A DNA stretch of 64,000 bases from 2-12-FULL-35-15 sp036386835 (GTDB lineage Bacteria; Bacteroidota; Bacteroidia; 2-12-FULL-35-15). Below the pieces are notes generated by a model. That model searched no databases. It saw nothing but the letters and a program-made list of their open reading frames with translations, and had not been told where the DNA came from. Below are positions 17,658 to 26,499 of the stretch, piece after piece (position 1 is the stretch's first letter; every line of letters begins with the position of its first letter). A program made the position numbers and the translations under genes. The stretch lies in contig DASVUX010000027.1 in assembly GCA_036386835.1 (NCBI GenBank), positions 89,506 through 153,505 of the forward strand. Direction: 5' to 3'.

Positions 17658-19298
17658 TTACTGACAGGCAGCTTTTTCCGGATTATTCAACCTGCTCCCG
17701 CTGGTCATTCTCAGGAGTGTATTATGCACATAAACCTCTGAAGGCAGCAAAGACCTCTGGATCCGGCCCGCATAATTGATGCTGTCGATGATCTCTTTCT
17801 GCTTCTGCTCTACAGTTCTTGTTTGTATTTCAATAACACTTTTCTGGTGCCTGGCAGACCTTAATGAACGGAATACAACTGCAGCGATAAGAATTAGTGC
17901 AAGTGCAATTGAGGAGAAGAGCAGGAGAATTGCATTTTGTTTCTTTTTATCCGCTGCCGCCAATGCTTCCTTTTTTTCCTGTTCGGCTTTAACCTCAGAT
18001 TCCTTTTTGGCAAATGCATAATTCATTTCATGCCGTGTCAGCTCTTTTTCCTTGTCCTGGTTAAACAGGGAATCTTTCACGGCTGTATAATGTTTGAAAT
18101 AGGACAAGGCCCTCCTGTGATCATTTACCGTTGTATAAAGCTGACTAAGGTATAAGTTATGATCTTTTTGCAGGTTGAGGTCACCTATACTTTCTGAAAG
18201 CCTGATCGCTTTCAGCAGGTACGGTTCTGCATGAACAGGATCGTTTTTTGCCGTGTAAACAGAGCCGATATTACCAAGCCATATTGCACTGCGGTTCTGG
18301 TCGCCAATTTCTTCTGAGATTTCCAGGGCATTAAAAAGGCATTCAAGACCTTTGTCATAATCTTTCAGATCGATTAATGCAGCACCTAAATTACCTGTCC
18401 ATAACCCGATAGCATTTTTATCACCTGTTTCTTCCGAGAGCTTAAGTGCTTTTTGATAGTATTTTAATGCTTCCGGTAAATTCTTAAGCGCTTTATAAGT
18501 ATTGGCGATATTCCCATTATTGCTGGCCATCCCTACTTTATTACCTATCTGGGTGTCGAGCAGCAGTGCACGGTTATAATATTCAAGTGTTTTCTTAAAA
18601 TCCCCCTGGTTTGCAAATGCCAGTGCAATTCCAGCGATGTTGGCGGCCACCAGTTGCCTGTAATTTACTGCCTCACTTATTTTCAGCGAACGGAAGAAAC
18701 ATTCAAGGGCTTTGTTGTGCTCCCCCTGGTTACTATAGATAAAGCCCATATTCAAGAGATGCCGGCAAACACCTTTCTCATTCCCGAGGCGCTCGTCCAT
18801 GACCAGGGCTTTTGAATAATACTGTAGTGCCTGTCCGTATTTTCCCTGCATGTAATAAACGATACCGATATTACCATATCTTACTGCCATGCCTTTAACA
18901 TCGTTGTTCCAGATATCTGATTGCAGGATTTTTAAGAATATCTGCAGCGCCAGGGGATAGTTTGCCCGGTTCAGCGCCACCCGGCCCAGGTTGTTTTCGG
19001 AATTGGAAATGTATTTTTCCAGGCGCTCTTTCATAAACGGAGCCCGCCCCGACTTCAAGAGTGAGACAGACAGGTCACTCACTTTTCCGGAATAATAAAC
19101 AGAGCTGTCGTAAGCGGCAATATCGAAATAGAGTGTTGCCAATGCGTTCATGGAATTGATATGGGAAGTATCGGTTGCAACCGCAGGGATTACTGCAAGC
19201 AGAGAATCGATCTTAGCCCTCTGTGCATTGGCGGAGACGGCCGTTAAAAGAAGCAGCATGGCGTGGCAAACACGGAGAATATATTTACGCGCTTTCAT
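17658..19298 (-). CDS. TPR-TM-coiled-coil receptor-like protein lacking the phosphatase domain
   Basis: A 546-residue protein with a signal peptide (cleavage near VSANAQ), about seven tetratricopeptide repeats (residues 60-390; e.g. GNIGIVYYMQGKYGQALQYY), a charged segment KKEALAADKKKQ, a transmembrane helix (ILLLFSSIALALILIAAVVF) and a coiled coil ending in IIDSINYAGRIQRSLLPSE. In full-length family members this last helix continues into SpoIIE; here the protein stops 27 residues past LLP. The start overlaps the previous gene by 14 bases, indicating coupling. It is either a true partner for the separate phosphatase downstream or a gene split by mutation; the first is favoured because the upstream neighbour ends at the same place. 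Confidence 0.88.
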   Translation of the reverse strand: MKARKYILRVCHAMLLLLTAVSANAQRAKIDSLLAVIPAVATDTSHINSMNALATLYFDIAAYDSSVYYSGKVSDLSVSLLKSGRAPFMKERLEKYISNSENNLGRVALNRANYPLALQIFLKILQSDIWNNDVKGMAVRYGNIGIVYYMQGKYGQALQYYSKALVMDERLGNEKGVCRHLLNMGFIYSNQGEHNKALECFFRSLKISEAVNYRQLVAANIAGIALAFANQGDFKKTLEYYNRALLLDTQIGNKVGMASNNGNIANTYKALKNLPEALKYYQKALKLSEETGDKNAIGLWTGNLGAALIDLKDYDKGLECLFNALEISEEIGDQNRSAIWLGNIGSVYTAKNDPVHAEPYLLKAIRLSESIGDLNLQKDHNLYLSQLYTTVNDHRRALSYFKHYTAVKDSLFNQDKEKELTRHEMNYAFAKKESEVKAEQEKKEALAAADKKKQNAILLLFSSIALALILIAAVVFRSLRSARHQKSVIEIQTRTVEQKQKEIIDSINYAGRIQRSLLPSEVYVHNTLLRMTSGSRLNNPEKAACQ

Positions 19299-20949
19299 TG
19301 TTATTATTCTGGTCTTCTTTCCTGAGACGTTCCCAATGCCTGCTAATATAATTTTCTGACGTGATCAGGGAGGTCTGGATTCTTTTTGCATAATGGATGC
19401 TATCAAGTACCTCCTTTTGTTTTTCTTCAACGAGTGATTTCTGGCTTTCTATTATCTTCTTCTGCTTTTTCGTAAGTCTCAGCGAACGGAATACAAGGAT
19501 GGCAATAAGACCTGCAGCAAAGGCAACAGCGGTTAGCATCAGGAAGAGGATCTTCTGTCGCTTTTTTTCAGTTTGAGCTACGGCTTCTTTTTTTTCTTCT
19601 TCTGCTTTAAAAGCTGCAGATCTTTTATCGAACTCGTAATTCAGCTCATGCCTGGTAAGCTCTTTTTCTTTTTCTTCACTGAATAATGAATCTTTTGCTG
19701 CTGCATAGGATCTGTAATGGAGAAGAGATTTTCCGAATTCCCCTGTAAGCTCATAAAGCTCGCTGAGTTCCAGTTCATATTTCATTTTTTCTTCAAGGAT
19801 CCCGACACTGTCTGCCACTCCAACAGCCTCGAGAAAATAATGCTCAGCTTTTTTGTATTCTTTTCGCTGCATTGAAATGGAGCCCAGCGCACCCATGCTG
19901 AGCGCAATGTTTTTTTTATCGCCCGATTCCTCAGCGATCCGTAATGCTTCCAGGTTTTTTTTCAGGGCAAGTTCCAGGTTGCCAAGGCTCTCATGGACTG
20001 AAGCTATATTTATCAGGGATATTGAAAGGTAATTCTTATTGTTGAGTTCTTCAGCGATCGAATAATATTGCTCAAAATACTCCAGGGCTTCATCCAGCGC
20101 CTTTCTGAAATTAAGCGTATCGCCTTTAGATAGGAACTCCCGGGCCTTTGACTGGAATACAGTTCCGATATTCCCGACTGAACCAGCCATGCTGTTCCTG
20201 TTGTTTATCTGCCGGGCAAGTTCAAGTGACCTTTTATAATACTCCAGGGCTTTATCATTATTACCCATATCGGAATATACTACTCCTATATTCGACAGCC
20301 GGGCACACATGCCGTATTTATTTCCGAACTCTTCATCGATCTTCAATGACCGGAAATAATATTCCAGCGCTTTGGAATAATTTCCCTGGTTCTTGTAAAT
20401 AACACCGATGTTTCCCAATGACCCTCCTGTTTTCTTGCGATCACCCGCCAGCTCCTGCCCGGCAAGCGCTTTGTGATAATAGTCGAGCGCCTTCGTGTAA
20501 TCACCCTGTGCATAATAAGCGATACCCAGGTTGGAAAGCACTGCATTCCGGGATCTCACAGCTCTTTTTTTCAGTTGGTTATCTTCCGACCGGATGATTT
20601 CTTCCCAGATCCGCAGCGATAGTTCATTTGCTTTTACAGCCCCGGAGTATTCTCCCTTGAGGTAAAGGATCCATCCAATCTTGTGGCAGGAAGAACCTAT
20701 GCCGGCTTTCCATCCAAGTTCCTCTGAAAGACTTTTAGCTTCTTCTGCGAGGATCAGGGCTGTATCAGGGTTGTTATTGCTTAATTCCCACGCAAGGTCA
20801 TTAAGATGCACAACCTTATTTGTATCTGCTTTGTCCGATCTGATCAGCCGCAGTATAGAGTCTGCATTTACTTCCTGTGCCCTTATAAATACCGGCTGGA
20901 AAAAAAGGATCAAATAGATTATATTTTTCTTCAGGTATATTCTCATCAT
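19285..20949 (-). CDS. TPR-TM-coiled-coil receptor-like protein lacking the phosphatase domain
   Basis: A 554-residue paralogue of the next gene: signal peptide, TPR array (residues 35-400, e.g. NIGVIYKNQGNYSKALEYYF), transmembrane helix (ILFLMLTAVAFAAGLIAILV) and coiled coil ending VLDSIHYAKRIQTSLITSE. It ends 24 residues later with a hydrophilic tail rich in asparagine. No SpoIIE domain follows in any frame, because the next gene begins inside its last codons. Its start overlaps the stop of the full-length upstream protein through ATGA. It has two adjacent ATG codons at the start. Confidence 0.88.
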   Translation of the reverse strand: MMRIYLKKNIIYLILFFQPVFIRAQEVNADSILRLIRSDKADTNKVVHLNDLAWELSNNNPDTALILAEEAKSLSEELGWKAGIGSSCHKIGWILYLKGEYSGAVKANELSLRIWEEIIRSEDNQLKKRAVRSRNAVLSNLGIAYYAQGDYTKALDYYHKALAGQELAGDRKKTGGSLGNIGVIYKNQGNYSKALEYYFRSLKIDEEFGNKYGMCARLSNIGVVYSDMGNNDKALEYYKRSLELARQINNRNSMAGSVGNIGTVFQSKAREFLSKGDTLNFRKALDEALEYFEQYYSIAEELNNKNYLSISLINIASVHESLGNLELALKKNLEALRIAEESGDKKNIALSMGALGSISMQRKEYKKAEHYFLEAVGVADSVGILEEKMKYELELSELYELTGEFGKSLLHYRSYAAAKDSLFSEEKEKELTRHELNYEFDKRSAAFKAEEEKKEAVAQTEKKRQKILFLMLTAVAFAAGLIAILVFRSLRLTKKQKKIIESQKSLVEEKQKEVLDSIHYAKRIQTSLITSENYISRHWERLRKEDQNNNNESA

Positions 20950-22967
20950 TTCATTTTCAGCCCAATGATAAGTATGTCATCCACCTGCTCAAGCCTGCCT
21001 TTCCAGTCATTCAGATGCTTCTCAAGTAAAGGGGCCTGTTCCTCAACCTCAAGGCCGGAAATCTTAAGAAAGAGCTCCTGTAATTTTGAATACATAAACT
21101 TCTTGCCCCTGGCGCCACCAAACTGATCGGCATACCCATCTGTGAAAAGATAGATCATATCCCCCGGCTGAAGTTGTATTGTTTCTGTTGAATAGGATAG
21201 CGGCAGGTCGATTTTACCGATCGATTGTTTTGTCGGTTTAACATCAATGATGCTCGTATTCCTGATGATCCAAAGGGGATTATTTGCTCCCGACCATTTT
21301 AACTGCATGGTCTTTTTATTAAGGGAGCACAGGGAGATGTCCATTCCGTCCTTTACTTCTTCTTCACTTCTTTCAAAAGTTTCAGTCACCAGTTCCCGTA
21401 CGTTATCAAGGATCTTCCCCGGGTCGGTTATCCCGAACTCTTTTACAGACCTGTTCAGTGCATTCGAGCAGACCATGCTTACCATTGCTCCGGGAACACC
21501 ATGCCCGGTACAGTCTGCTGCAGCAAATAATATTAACTCCTCATTGTTTTCTTTGACGATCTCCATCCAGTAAAAATCTCCGGCCACAATATCTTTTGGT
21601 TTGTAAAAAATAAACGACCCCGGCAGGTGCTTTTCCATAAGACTGTGTGGAGGGAGTATGGCTTCCTGTAAACGCTTTGCATAGGAGATGGAAGAGAGGA
21701 TCTCCGTTTGCTTCTGCTCGATAATGAGTTTTTGCTCTTCTGTTTCCTTGTTCTTGTTTTCAATGATTTGTTTTTGCCGGCTCGTTATCCTGAAACGGTT
21801 ATACATTACCCCGCCTGAGATCAGCAGCAGCAGAACGCCTCCGTACAGTGCGCGTTTCTGTGTTTTATCCTGGTCTATCTGCGCATTCTTTGCAAAGATG
21901 AGCGCGTCTTTTACTTTCCGATCTTCCGCATGTTTTGTGCTGTCAGCTGCCATGCGCTTGTCATACTCATACTGCAGCTCTTTTCTTGTGATCTCCCTTT
22001 GGGTTTCCTGCCGGAATAATGTATCCCTGATTACAATATATCTTTCATAACATTTCAGCGCTTTATCGCTTTGCTTTAATGCTTTGTAAGTTTCATACAT
22101 CACAAACATGGCTTCCTTCTCCGAACTCTGATCTTCCGTCTCTACAGCTATCTTCTTTCCTTTTTCCAGGTATTCAAGTGCCAGTGCGTATTTTTTTTGT
22201 TTCATATAGGACTTCCCGATGTTGGACATGGTGGTTGAAGTCCCTTGTTTATCACCTATTTCCTGGGAGAGCTTCAGGCTTTTCAGCTGGTATTCAAGTG
22301 CTTTTTCATAATCACCCATGTCGGAACACATGTTCCCGAGATTGGCGTTTGCAGCTGCAATGCCCTGTTTGTCACCGATCTCTTCGTAAGTATGAAGGCT
22401 CCGCTGGTTATAAACCAATGCTTTTGGAAAATCTTTCTGGATATTGTAAATGATCCCGATATTATTGAGGGCGCTTGCTTCGCCTTGCTTATTCTTTATT
22501 GCAATGAACAGGGGAAGGCTCCTGTGAAGATAATCCAGGGCTTTCTTCATCTCCCCGATATTAAGATAAATGCTGCCGATATTGGAAAGTGAAGCAGATA
22601 CACCTTGCTTGTCGCCCAGCTGTTCGCGGATCTTTAAGCTCTGCTGGTAAAAATCGATCGCTTTAAGATAATCGCCCTTGATCTGGAAGGAAGCCCCGAT
22701 GGTATTCAGTGCTTTGGCTTCCCACTTTTTATATTTTTTTTCCCTTGCGCGTTCCAGTTCTTCCTGGCCAAGTAAATAAGTAGAATCAGGATTTGTATAA
22801 AGAAGTGCCCAGGCAATATCATTGAAAGCTTCGAATCTTACACTGTCAGGATTCTTCGTATTCCTGTAAACCGACCATAATGAATCCACATTCTGACCGT
22901 GAAGTGAGAAGGTCAGAGAAAAAAGAATAAGGCTTAAAAATAAGATCTTTTGTGTAATGTGTCTCAC
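20946..22967 (-). CDS. TPR-TM-coiled-coil-SpoIIE phosphatase, full length
   Basis: A 673-residue membrane-anchored phosphatase and first gene of the operon. It starts with GTG (22967) and a signal peptide ending SLHGQ; TPR repeats span residues 60-330 (QLGDKQGVSASLSNIGSIYL and similar). A transmembrane helix (ALYGGVLLLLISGGVMY) leads into a coiled coil and the switch helix SSISYAKRLQEAILPP. The SpoIIE domain (about 440-673) has GDFYW, AAADCTGHGVPGAMVSM, KDGMDISL and FTDGYADQFGGARGKKFMY. A periplasmic TPR sensor is thus joined to a cytoplasmic PP2C domain. Downstream targets, probably STAS/anti-sigma type, are not in the window. Confidence 0.92.
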   Translation of the reverse strand: MRHITQKILFLSLILFSLTFSLHGQNVDSLWSVYRNTKNPDSVRFEAFNDIAWALLYTNPDSTYLLGQEELERAREKKYKKWEAKALNTIGASFQIKGDYLKAIDFYQQSLKIREQLGDKQGVSASLSNIGSIYLNIGEMKKALDYLHRSLPLFIAIKNKQGEASALNNIGIIYNIQKDFPKALVYNQRSLHTYEEIGDKQGIAAANANLGNMCSDMGDYEKALEYQLKSLKLSQEIGDKQGTSTTMSNIGKSYMKQKKYALALEYLEKGKKIAVETEDQSSEKEAMFVMYETYKALKQSDKALKCYERYIVIRDTLFRQETQREITRKELQYEYDKRMAADSTKHAEDRKVKDALIFAKNAQIDQDKTQKRALYGGVLLLLISGGVMYNRFRITSRQKQIIENKNKETEEQKLIIEQKQTEILSSISYAKRLQEAILPPHSLMEKHLPGSFIFYKPKDIVAGDFYWMEIVKENNEELILFAAADCTGHGVPGAMVSMVCSNALNRSVKEFGITDPGKILDNVRELVTETFERSEEEVKDGMDISLCSLNKKTMQLKWSGANNPLWIIRNTSIIDVKPTKQSIGKIDLPLSYSTETIQLQPGDMIYLFTDGYADQFGGARGKKFMYSKLQELFLKISGLEVEEQAPLLEKHLNDWKGRLEQVDDILIIGLKMK

Positions 22968-22971
22968 CTAA

Positions 22972-23001
22972 CAAATATAACAAAGCTGGGGCTAAAACCA
23001 A
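22972..23001 (-). promoter_or_regulatory. Promoter of the TPR/SpoIIE operon
   Basis: On the minus strand TTG (23001-22999), a 19-base spacer and TATATTTG (22979-22972) match the Bacteroidota -33/-7 consensus closely. The box ends four bases before the GTG start, so the transcript is predicted to be leaderless or nearly so. Confidence 0.6.
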
Positions 23002-23064
23002 GATATACGGATAATTTTTCCAGCTGCGGTTTCTCCTGGCCACCTGCCTCAGAACGGATTGGCA

Positions 23065-23094
23065 CAAAAAAAGCCCCAGGGGATCCGGGGCTTT
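23065..23094 (-). terminator. Rho-independent terminator of paaZ
   Basis: AAAGCCCC (23070-23077) pairs with GGGGCTTT (23087-23094). On the minus strand the stem is followed by a run of T (plus-strand A at 23071-23066), directly downstream of the paaZ stop at 23113. Confidence 0.88.
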
Positions 23095-23112
23095 AACATG
23101 TTTTATCAGGGA

Positions 23113-25158
23113 TCAATTCTGATCTTTCTTTTTAACCATTGTAAGGATGGTTGCTATAGCTACCGTTTCACCTGTTTCATCATAAACATCCACAAGCCAT
23201 TTTACAATGCCTTTCGCAATATCCTCTTCACTTTTCTTTTCCTGGTCAATTTTTTCCTTACATGTGAACCTCACCCCGATGGTTGTTCCGGGGTAAACAG
23301 GTTTTGTGAACCGGCATTCATCCAGGCCATAGTTTAACAATACCGGCCCTTTCTTCGCATCTACAAATAATCCGGCCGCTTTACTGAGCACAAAATAACC
23401 ATGGGCAACACGCCCTGTAAAAATAGTCCCTTCAAGTGATGTGGCATCCATATGGGCATAGAAATTATCACCGCTCACATTTGCAAAATTAACAATGTCA
23501 GCTTCGCTGATGGTGTGCTTTGCTGTGATCAGTGTTTCACCAACTTCAAGTTCCTCGAAATATTTTTTGAAAGGATGTACATCTTTCTCAATGTATTTTC
23601 CGCCATACTGATACTGGTTAGTGATCTTGCTGAGCGTAGTAGGTGAGCCCTGGATCGCAGTTCTCTGAAGGTAATGGAATACTCCGCGTTTACCGCCCAT
23701 TTCTTCTCCGCCACCTGCGCGGCCCGGACCACCATGAACCAGCATCGGCAATGGTGAACCGTGGCCTGTGCTTTCCTTCGCACAGTCGGCATTCAATATA
23801 AGGATCCTTCCGTGCATACTTGCTGCACCGAGAACATATTCTTTTGCAATGCGGTCATCCGCTGTAACTATTGAGCTTACCAATGAACCTTTGCCCATTT
23901 TGGCCAGCTCTATCGCTTCATCAAGGTTCTTGTAAGGCATAATAGTACTCACAGGTCCGAAAGCTTCCACATTGTGGACATCAGTATATTTAAAAGGCTG
24001 TTCGTTAAGGAACAGGATAGGGGACATAAACGCGCCTTTTGTTTTATCAGCACCTACAACTTCAAAATTCTTAAGGTCACCGAAAATGATCTTCTGGGTT
24101 TTGGACAGCAGCTCTACTTTTTCAGTCACTTCTTTTAATTGTGCAAGGCCTGCCAGTGATCCCATTCTTACGCCTTCCGTATTAGGATCACCGATCACTG
24201 TTCCTGCGAGCCTTTTTCCAAGTGCGATCTGTACATCTTCCACCATGTTCTCCGGCACCATGATTCTTCTCACAGCAGTACATTTCTGTCCGGCCTTGGT
24301 GGTCATTTCACGCTGAACTTCTTTAATAAAAATCTCGAATTCCGTGGAGCCGGGTTTTACATCGGAACCAAGGATACAGCAGTTGAGTGAATCTGCTTCC
24401 ATATTGAAATGCACAGCTTCTTCCAGTAACCTCGGATGCGATTTCAGCATGCGACCTGTTGAGGCAGAGCCTGTAAATGTTACTACATCCTGCGATTGTA
24501 CATGGTCAAGAATTCCATTTGCACTTCCGCAGATCAGCTGCAGCGCGCCTTCAGGAAGGATCCCCGAAGCGATGATCTCACGGGCTACTGCTTCTGTGAG
24601 GAACGATGTAACTGTTGCCGGTTTTACAACAGCAGGAACTCCTGCAAGCCAGTTAACGGCAACTTTTTCAAGCATTCCCCACACCGGGAAATTAAAGGCA
24701 TTGATATGAACTGCAACACCTTCTTTCGGGACACAGATATGGTGCCCGATAAAAGTTCCGTTCTTGGAGAGCTTTGCAATATCTCCTTCCACACAAAACG
24801 GTTCATCCGGAAATTGCCGTCTTAAGCTTGCATAAGAGAACAGGTTCCCGATCCCGCCTTCAATATCCACCCAGCTATCTGCACGTGTTGCGCCAGTAGC
24901 CCAGCTGATCTTATAAAAATCTTCTTTCTTTGCCTGAAGGTGGAGGGCAAGCGCCTTCAGCATCCTTCCGCGTTCATGGAAGGTAAGCTTGCGAAGTTTT
25001 GGTCCGCCTGTCTTTCTTGCATATTCCAGCATTGCATTAAAATCGAGTCCTTTGCTGCTGGCCGTATTTATAGCTGCACCGGTGATCGCATTGTATAATG
25101 TTTGTCCTTCGCCTTCACCTGCCAGCCATTGCCCCTGGGCATAATTCTGTAATTTCAT
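23113..25158 (-). CDS. paaZ: Bifunctional PaaZ: aldehyde dehydrogenase plus MaoC-type hydratase
   Basis: A 681-residue protein with an N-terminal aldehyde dehydrogenase domain (about 1-520) and a C-terminal MaoC-like hot-dog domain (about 535-680). In the phenylacetate pathway PaaZ hydrolytically opens oxepin-CoA and oxidises the resulting aldehyde. Seen motifs include VTFTGSASTGRMLKSHP, the catalytic-cysteine region TKAGQKCTAVRRIMVP, and HGGPGRAGGGEEMGGKRGV. The hydratase part has NFAHVSG-like FANVSGDNFYAHMD and GRVAHGYFVLSKAAGLF. The paaABCE monooxygenase is not adjacent. An acyltransferase gene lies 18 bases upstream, probably in the same operon. It could also serve a related ring-CoA or detached aldehyde step. 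Confidence 0.93.
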   Translation of the reverse strand: MKLQNYAQGQWLAGEGEGQTLYNAITGAAINTASSKGLDFNAMLEYARKTGGPKLRKLTFHERGRMLKALALHLQAKKEDFYKISWATGATRADSWVDIEGGIGNLFSYASLRRQFPDEPFCVEGDIAKLSKNGTFIGHHICVPKEGVAVHINAFNFPVWGMLEKVAVNWLAGVPAVVKPATVTSFLTEAVAREIIASGILPEGALQLICGSANGILDHVQSQDVVTFTGSASTGRMLKSHPRLLEEAVHFNMEADSLNCCILGSDVKPGSTEFEIFIKEVQREMTTKAGQKCTAVRRIMVPENMVEDVQIALGKRLAGTVIGDPNTEGVRMGSLAGLAQLKEVTEKVELLSKTQKIIFGDLKNFEVVGADKTKGAFMSPILFLNEQPFKYTDVHNVEAFGPVSTIMPYKNLDEAIELAKMGKGSLVSSIVTADDRIAKEYVLGAASMHGRILILNADCAKESTGHGSPLPMLVHGGPGRAGGGEEMGGKRGVFHYLQRTAIQGSPTTLSKITNQYQYGGKYIEKDVHPFKKYFEELEVGETLITAKHTISEADIVNFANVSGDNFYAHMDATSLEGTIFTGRVAHGYFVLSKAAGLFVDAKKGPVLLNYGLDECRFTKPVYPGTTIGVRFTCKEKIDQEKKSEEDIAKGIVKWLVDVYDETGETVAIATILTMVKKKDQN

Positions 25159-25176
25159 TTTTATAATCTGTTAAAT

Positions 25177-26325
25177 TTATAGTGTACTTACCGGGACCTG
25201 TTTCTTGGTTTTCACCGGGTTGGCGTACATGGTTATAAACATGTTGAATAATGTTTCTTCATCGCCTTTCAGCCTGCTGACCTTTTGCCTGATATAGCCA
25301 ATAAAATTCTCTTTTTCTTCCGGTGTGTAACGCGGGGAGTTTTCATCGCTTTCTGCAGCAATATCTGCGGCAATGTAATTGACAGGCCATAATTTATAAT
25401 TGGAGTAGATCTGTTCATCGATCATGTTCACCAGTTGTTTGAACCGCTCATTCTCATTCGGGATCTTTTCCAGCTGATCGGCTTCCGAAATGATCGGTTT
25501 ACCAACAGACATGTGAATTCTTCCTTTCGGCTGCTGGATGCCGGTAATAATACTTTTGATATCCTCACCAGGTGCCTTTACATATTTTGAATGCAATGAT
25601 GAAAGATATAATTCCTGGACTTTCAGATCGTCACATGGTTCATATTCATATGAAACGGATAACGGAACAATCTTAAGCGCTTTGATATTTTCACTAAAGC
25701 TTTTAGTACCACTGAGGTTAAGCATTTTGATAAGCCCCGTTTGTGTCAGATCGTTACCGTCCTTGGTCCTCCCGTTACGCTGTGCGATCCACACAGAAAC
25801 TTTCTTTTCTGTGATGGTGTGCCGGATATATGCTGATAACTTTTGTGAGATCTCATAAAGCTCCCGGCTGTTGCCTTCACGAAGCACCTTGAACATCCGG
25901 TTCAGCTTCCCGAATTCATCAATGAAACCGCCCTGCATCAGGTTGTTTCCAAAGGTGATCTCGCTTGTTTTAAACCCATGCTCTACAAGAAGGATCTGGA
26001 GAATTGCAGAATCCAAAAGAATATCCCGGTGATTTGCAATATACAGGTAGGCTTCGTTGGGATCAAGATGCTCAAAGCCGTTGCACGTAAGACCTGTTGA
26101 TGATCTTTCCACTATAACACGGATCGCCTGGTGCATGAACTCCAGCTGGAAAGTCATGTTGTCATTTACTTTATCAGCCTTTGCAAAAGCTTCAGCTTCC
26201 GTCATGCCCGGCCAGATGTATCTTGCCAACTGCATAAAAAGCGGATCATGCTTTATTCTTTGCATCACTGCACCGGCCTCGTGGTCATAGTATGGGCGTA
26301 TATCTTCATAAGTATAATCTCGCAT
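25177..26325 (-). CDS. Glycerolipid-type acyltransferase (PlsC/PlsB-like)
   Basis: A 382-residue acyltransferase. The catalytic NHxxxxD motif is NHRDILLDSAIL, followed by a GNNLMQGGFIDEFGKLNRMF motif II region and WIAQRNGRTKDGNDLTQTGL, which corresponds to the glycerol-phosphate binding block. No transmembrane segment is evident. Proteins of this form in Bacteroidota are annotated as 1-acyl-glycerol-3-phosphate acyltransferases, but the acceptor is not certain. The gene precedes paaZ by 18 bases on the same strand and is divergent from the C45 hydrolase gene. Confidence 0.85.
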   Translation of the reverse strand: MRDYTYEDIRPYYDHEAGAVMQRIKHDPLFMQLARYIWPGMTEAEAFAKADKVNDNMTFQLEFMHQAIRVIVERSSTGLTCNGFEHLDPNEAYLYIANHRDILLDSAILQILLVEHGFKTSEITFGNNLMQGGFIDEFGKLNRMFKVLREGNSRELYEISQKLSAYIRHTITEKKVSVWIAQRNGRTKDGNDLTQTGLIKMLNLSGTKSFSENIKALKIVPLSVSYEYEPCDDLKVQELYLSSLHSKYVKAPGEDIKSIITGIQQPKGRIHMSVGKPIISEADQLEKIPNENERFKQLVNMIDEQIYSNYKLWPVNYIAADIAAESDENSPRYTPEEKENFIGYIRQKVSRLKGDEETLFNMFITMYANPVKTKKQVPVSTL

Positions 26326-26499
26326 GTTCTTTGCTTTTAGTAAAAATTTTGGTCCTGCTAACAGAGCCTGAATTTACGAAAATAATGAATATCCCCGACC
26401 AAATTAGACTGATGTTTAAATGCGTCCGCGGAATTCTGCCCGATTTAACGGAACAGGTTATTCATAAAAAATTATAAATGCTTATCTTTACAGGCTCAC

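Noticed and set aside
16925..19298. Simple one-base frameshift joining the TPR protein and the free phosphatase
   Set aside because: The TPR protein continues 27 residues past the switch helix with its own tail, and its upstream paralogue ends at the same place, so a single indel does not restore the usual spacing seen in full-length homologues. It is kept only as an alternative.
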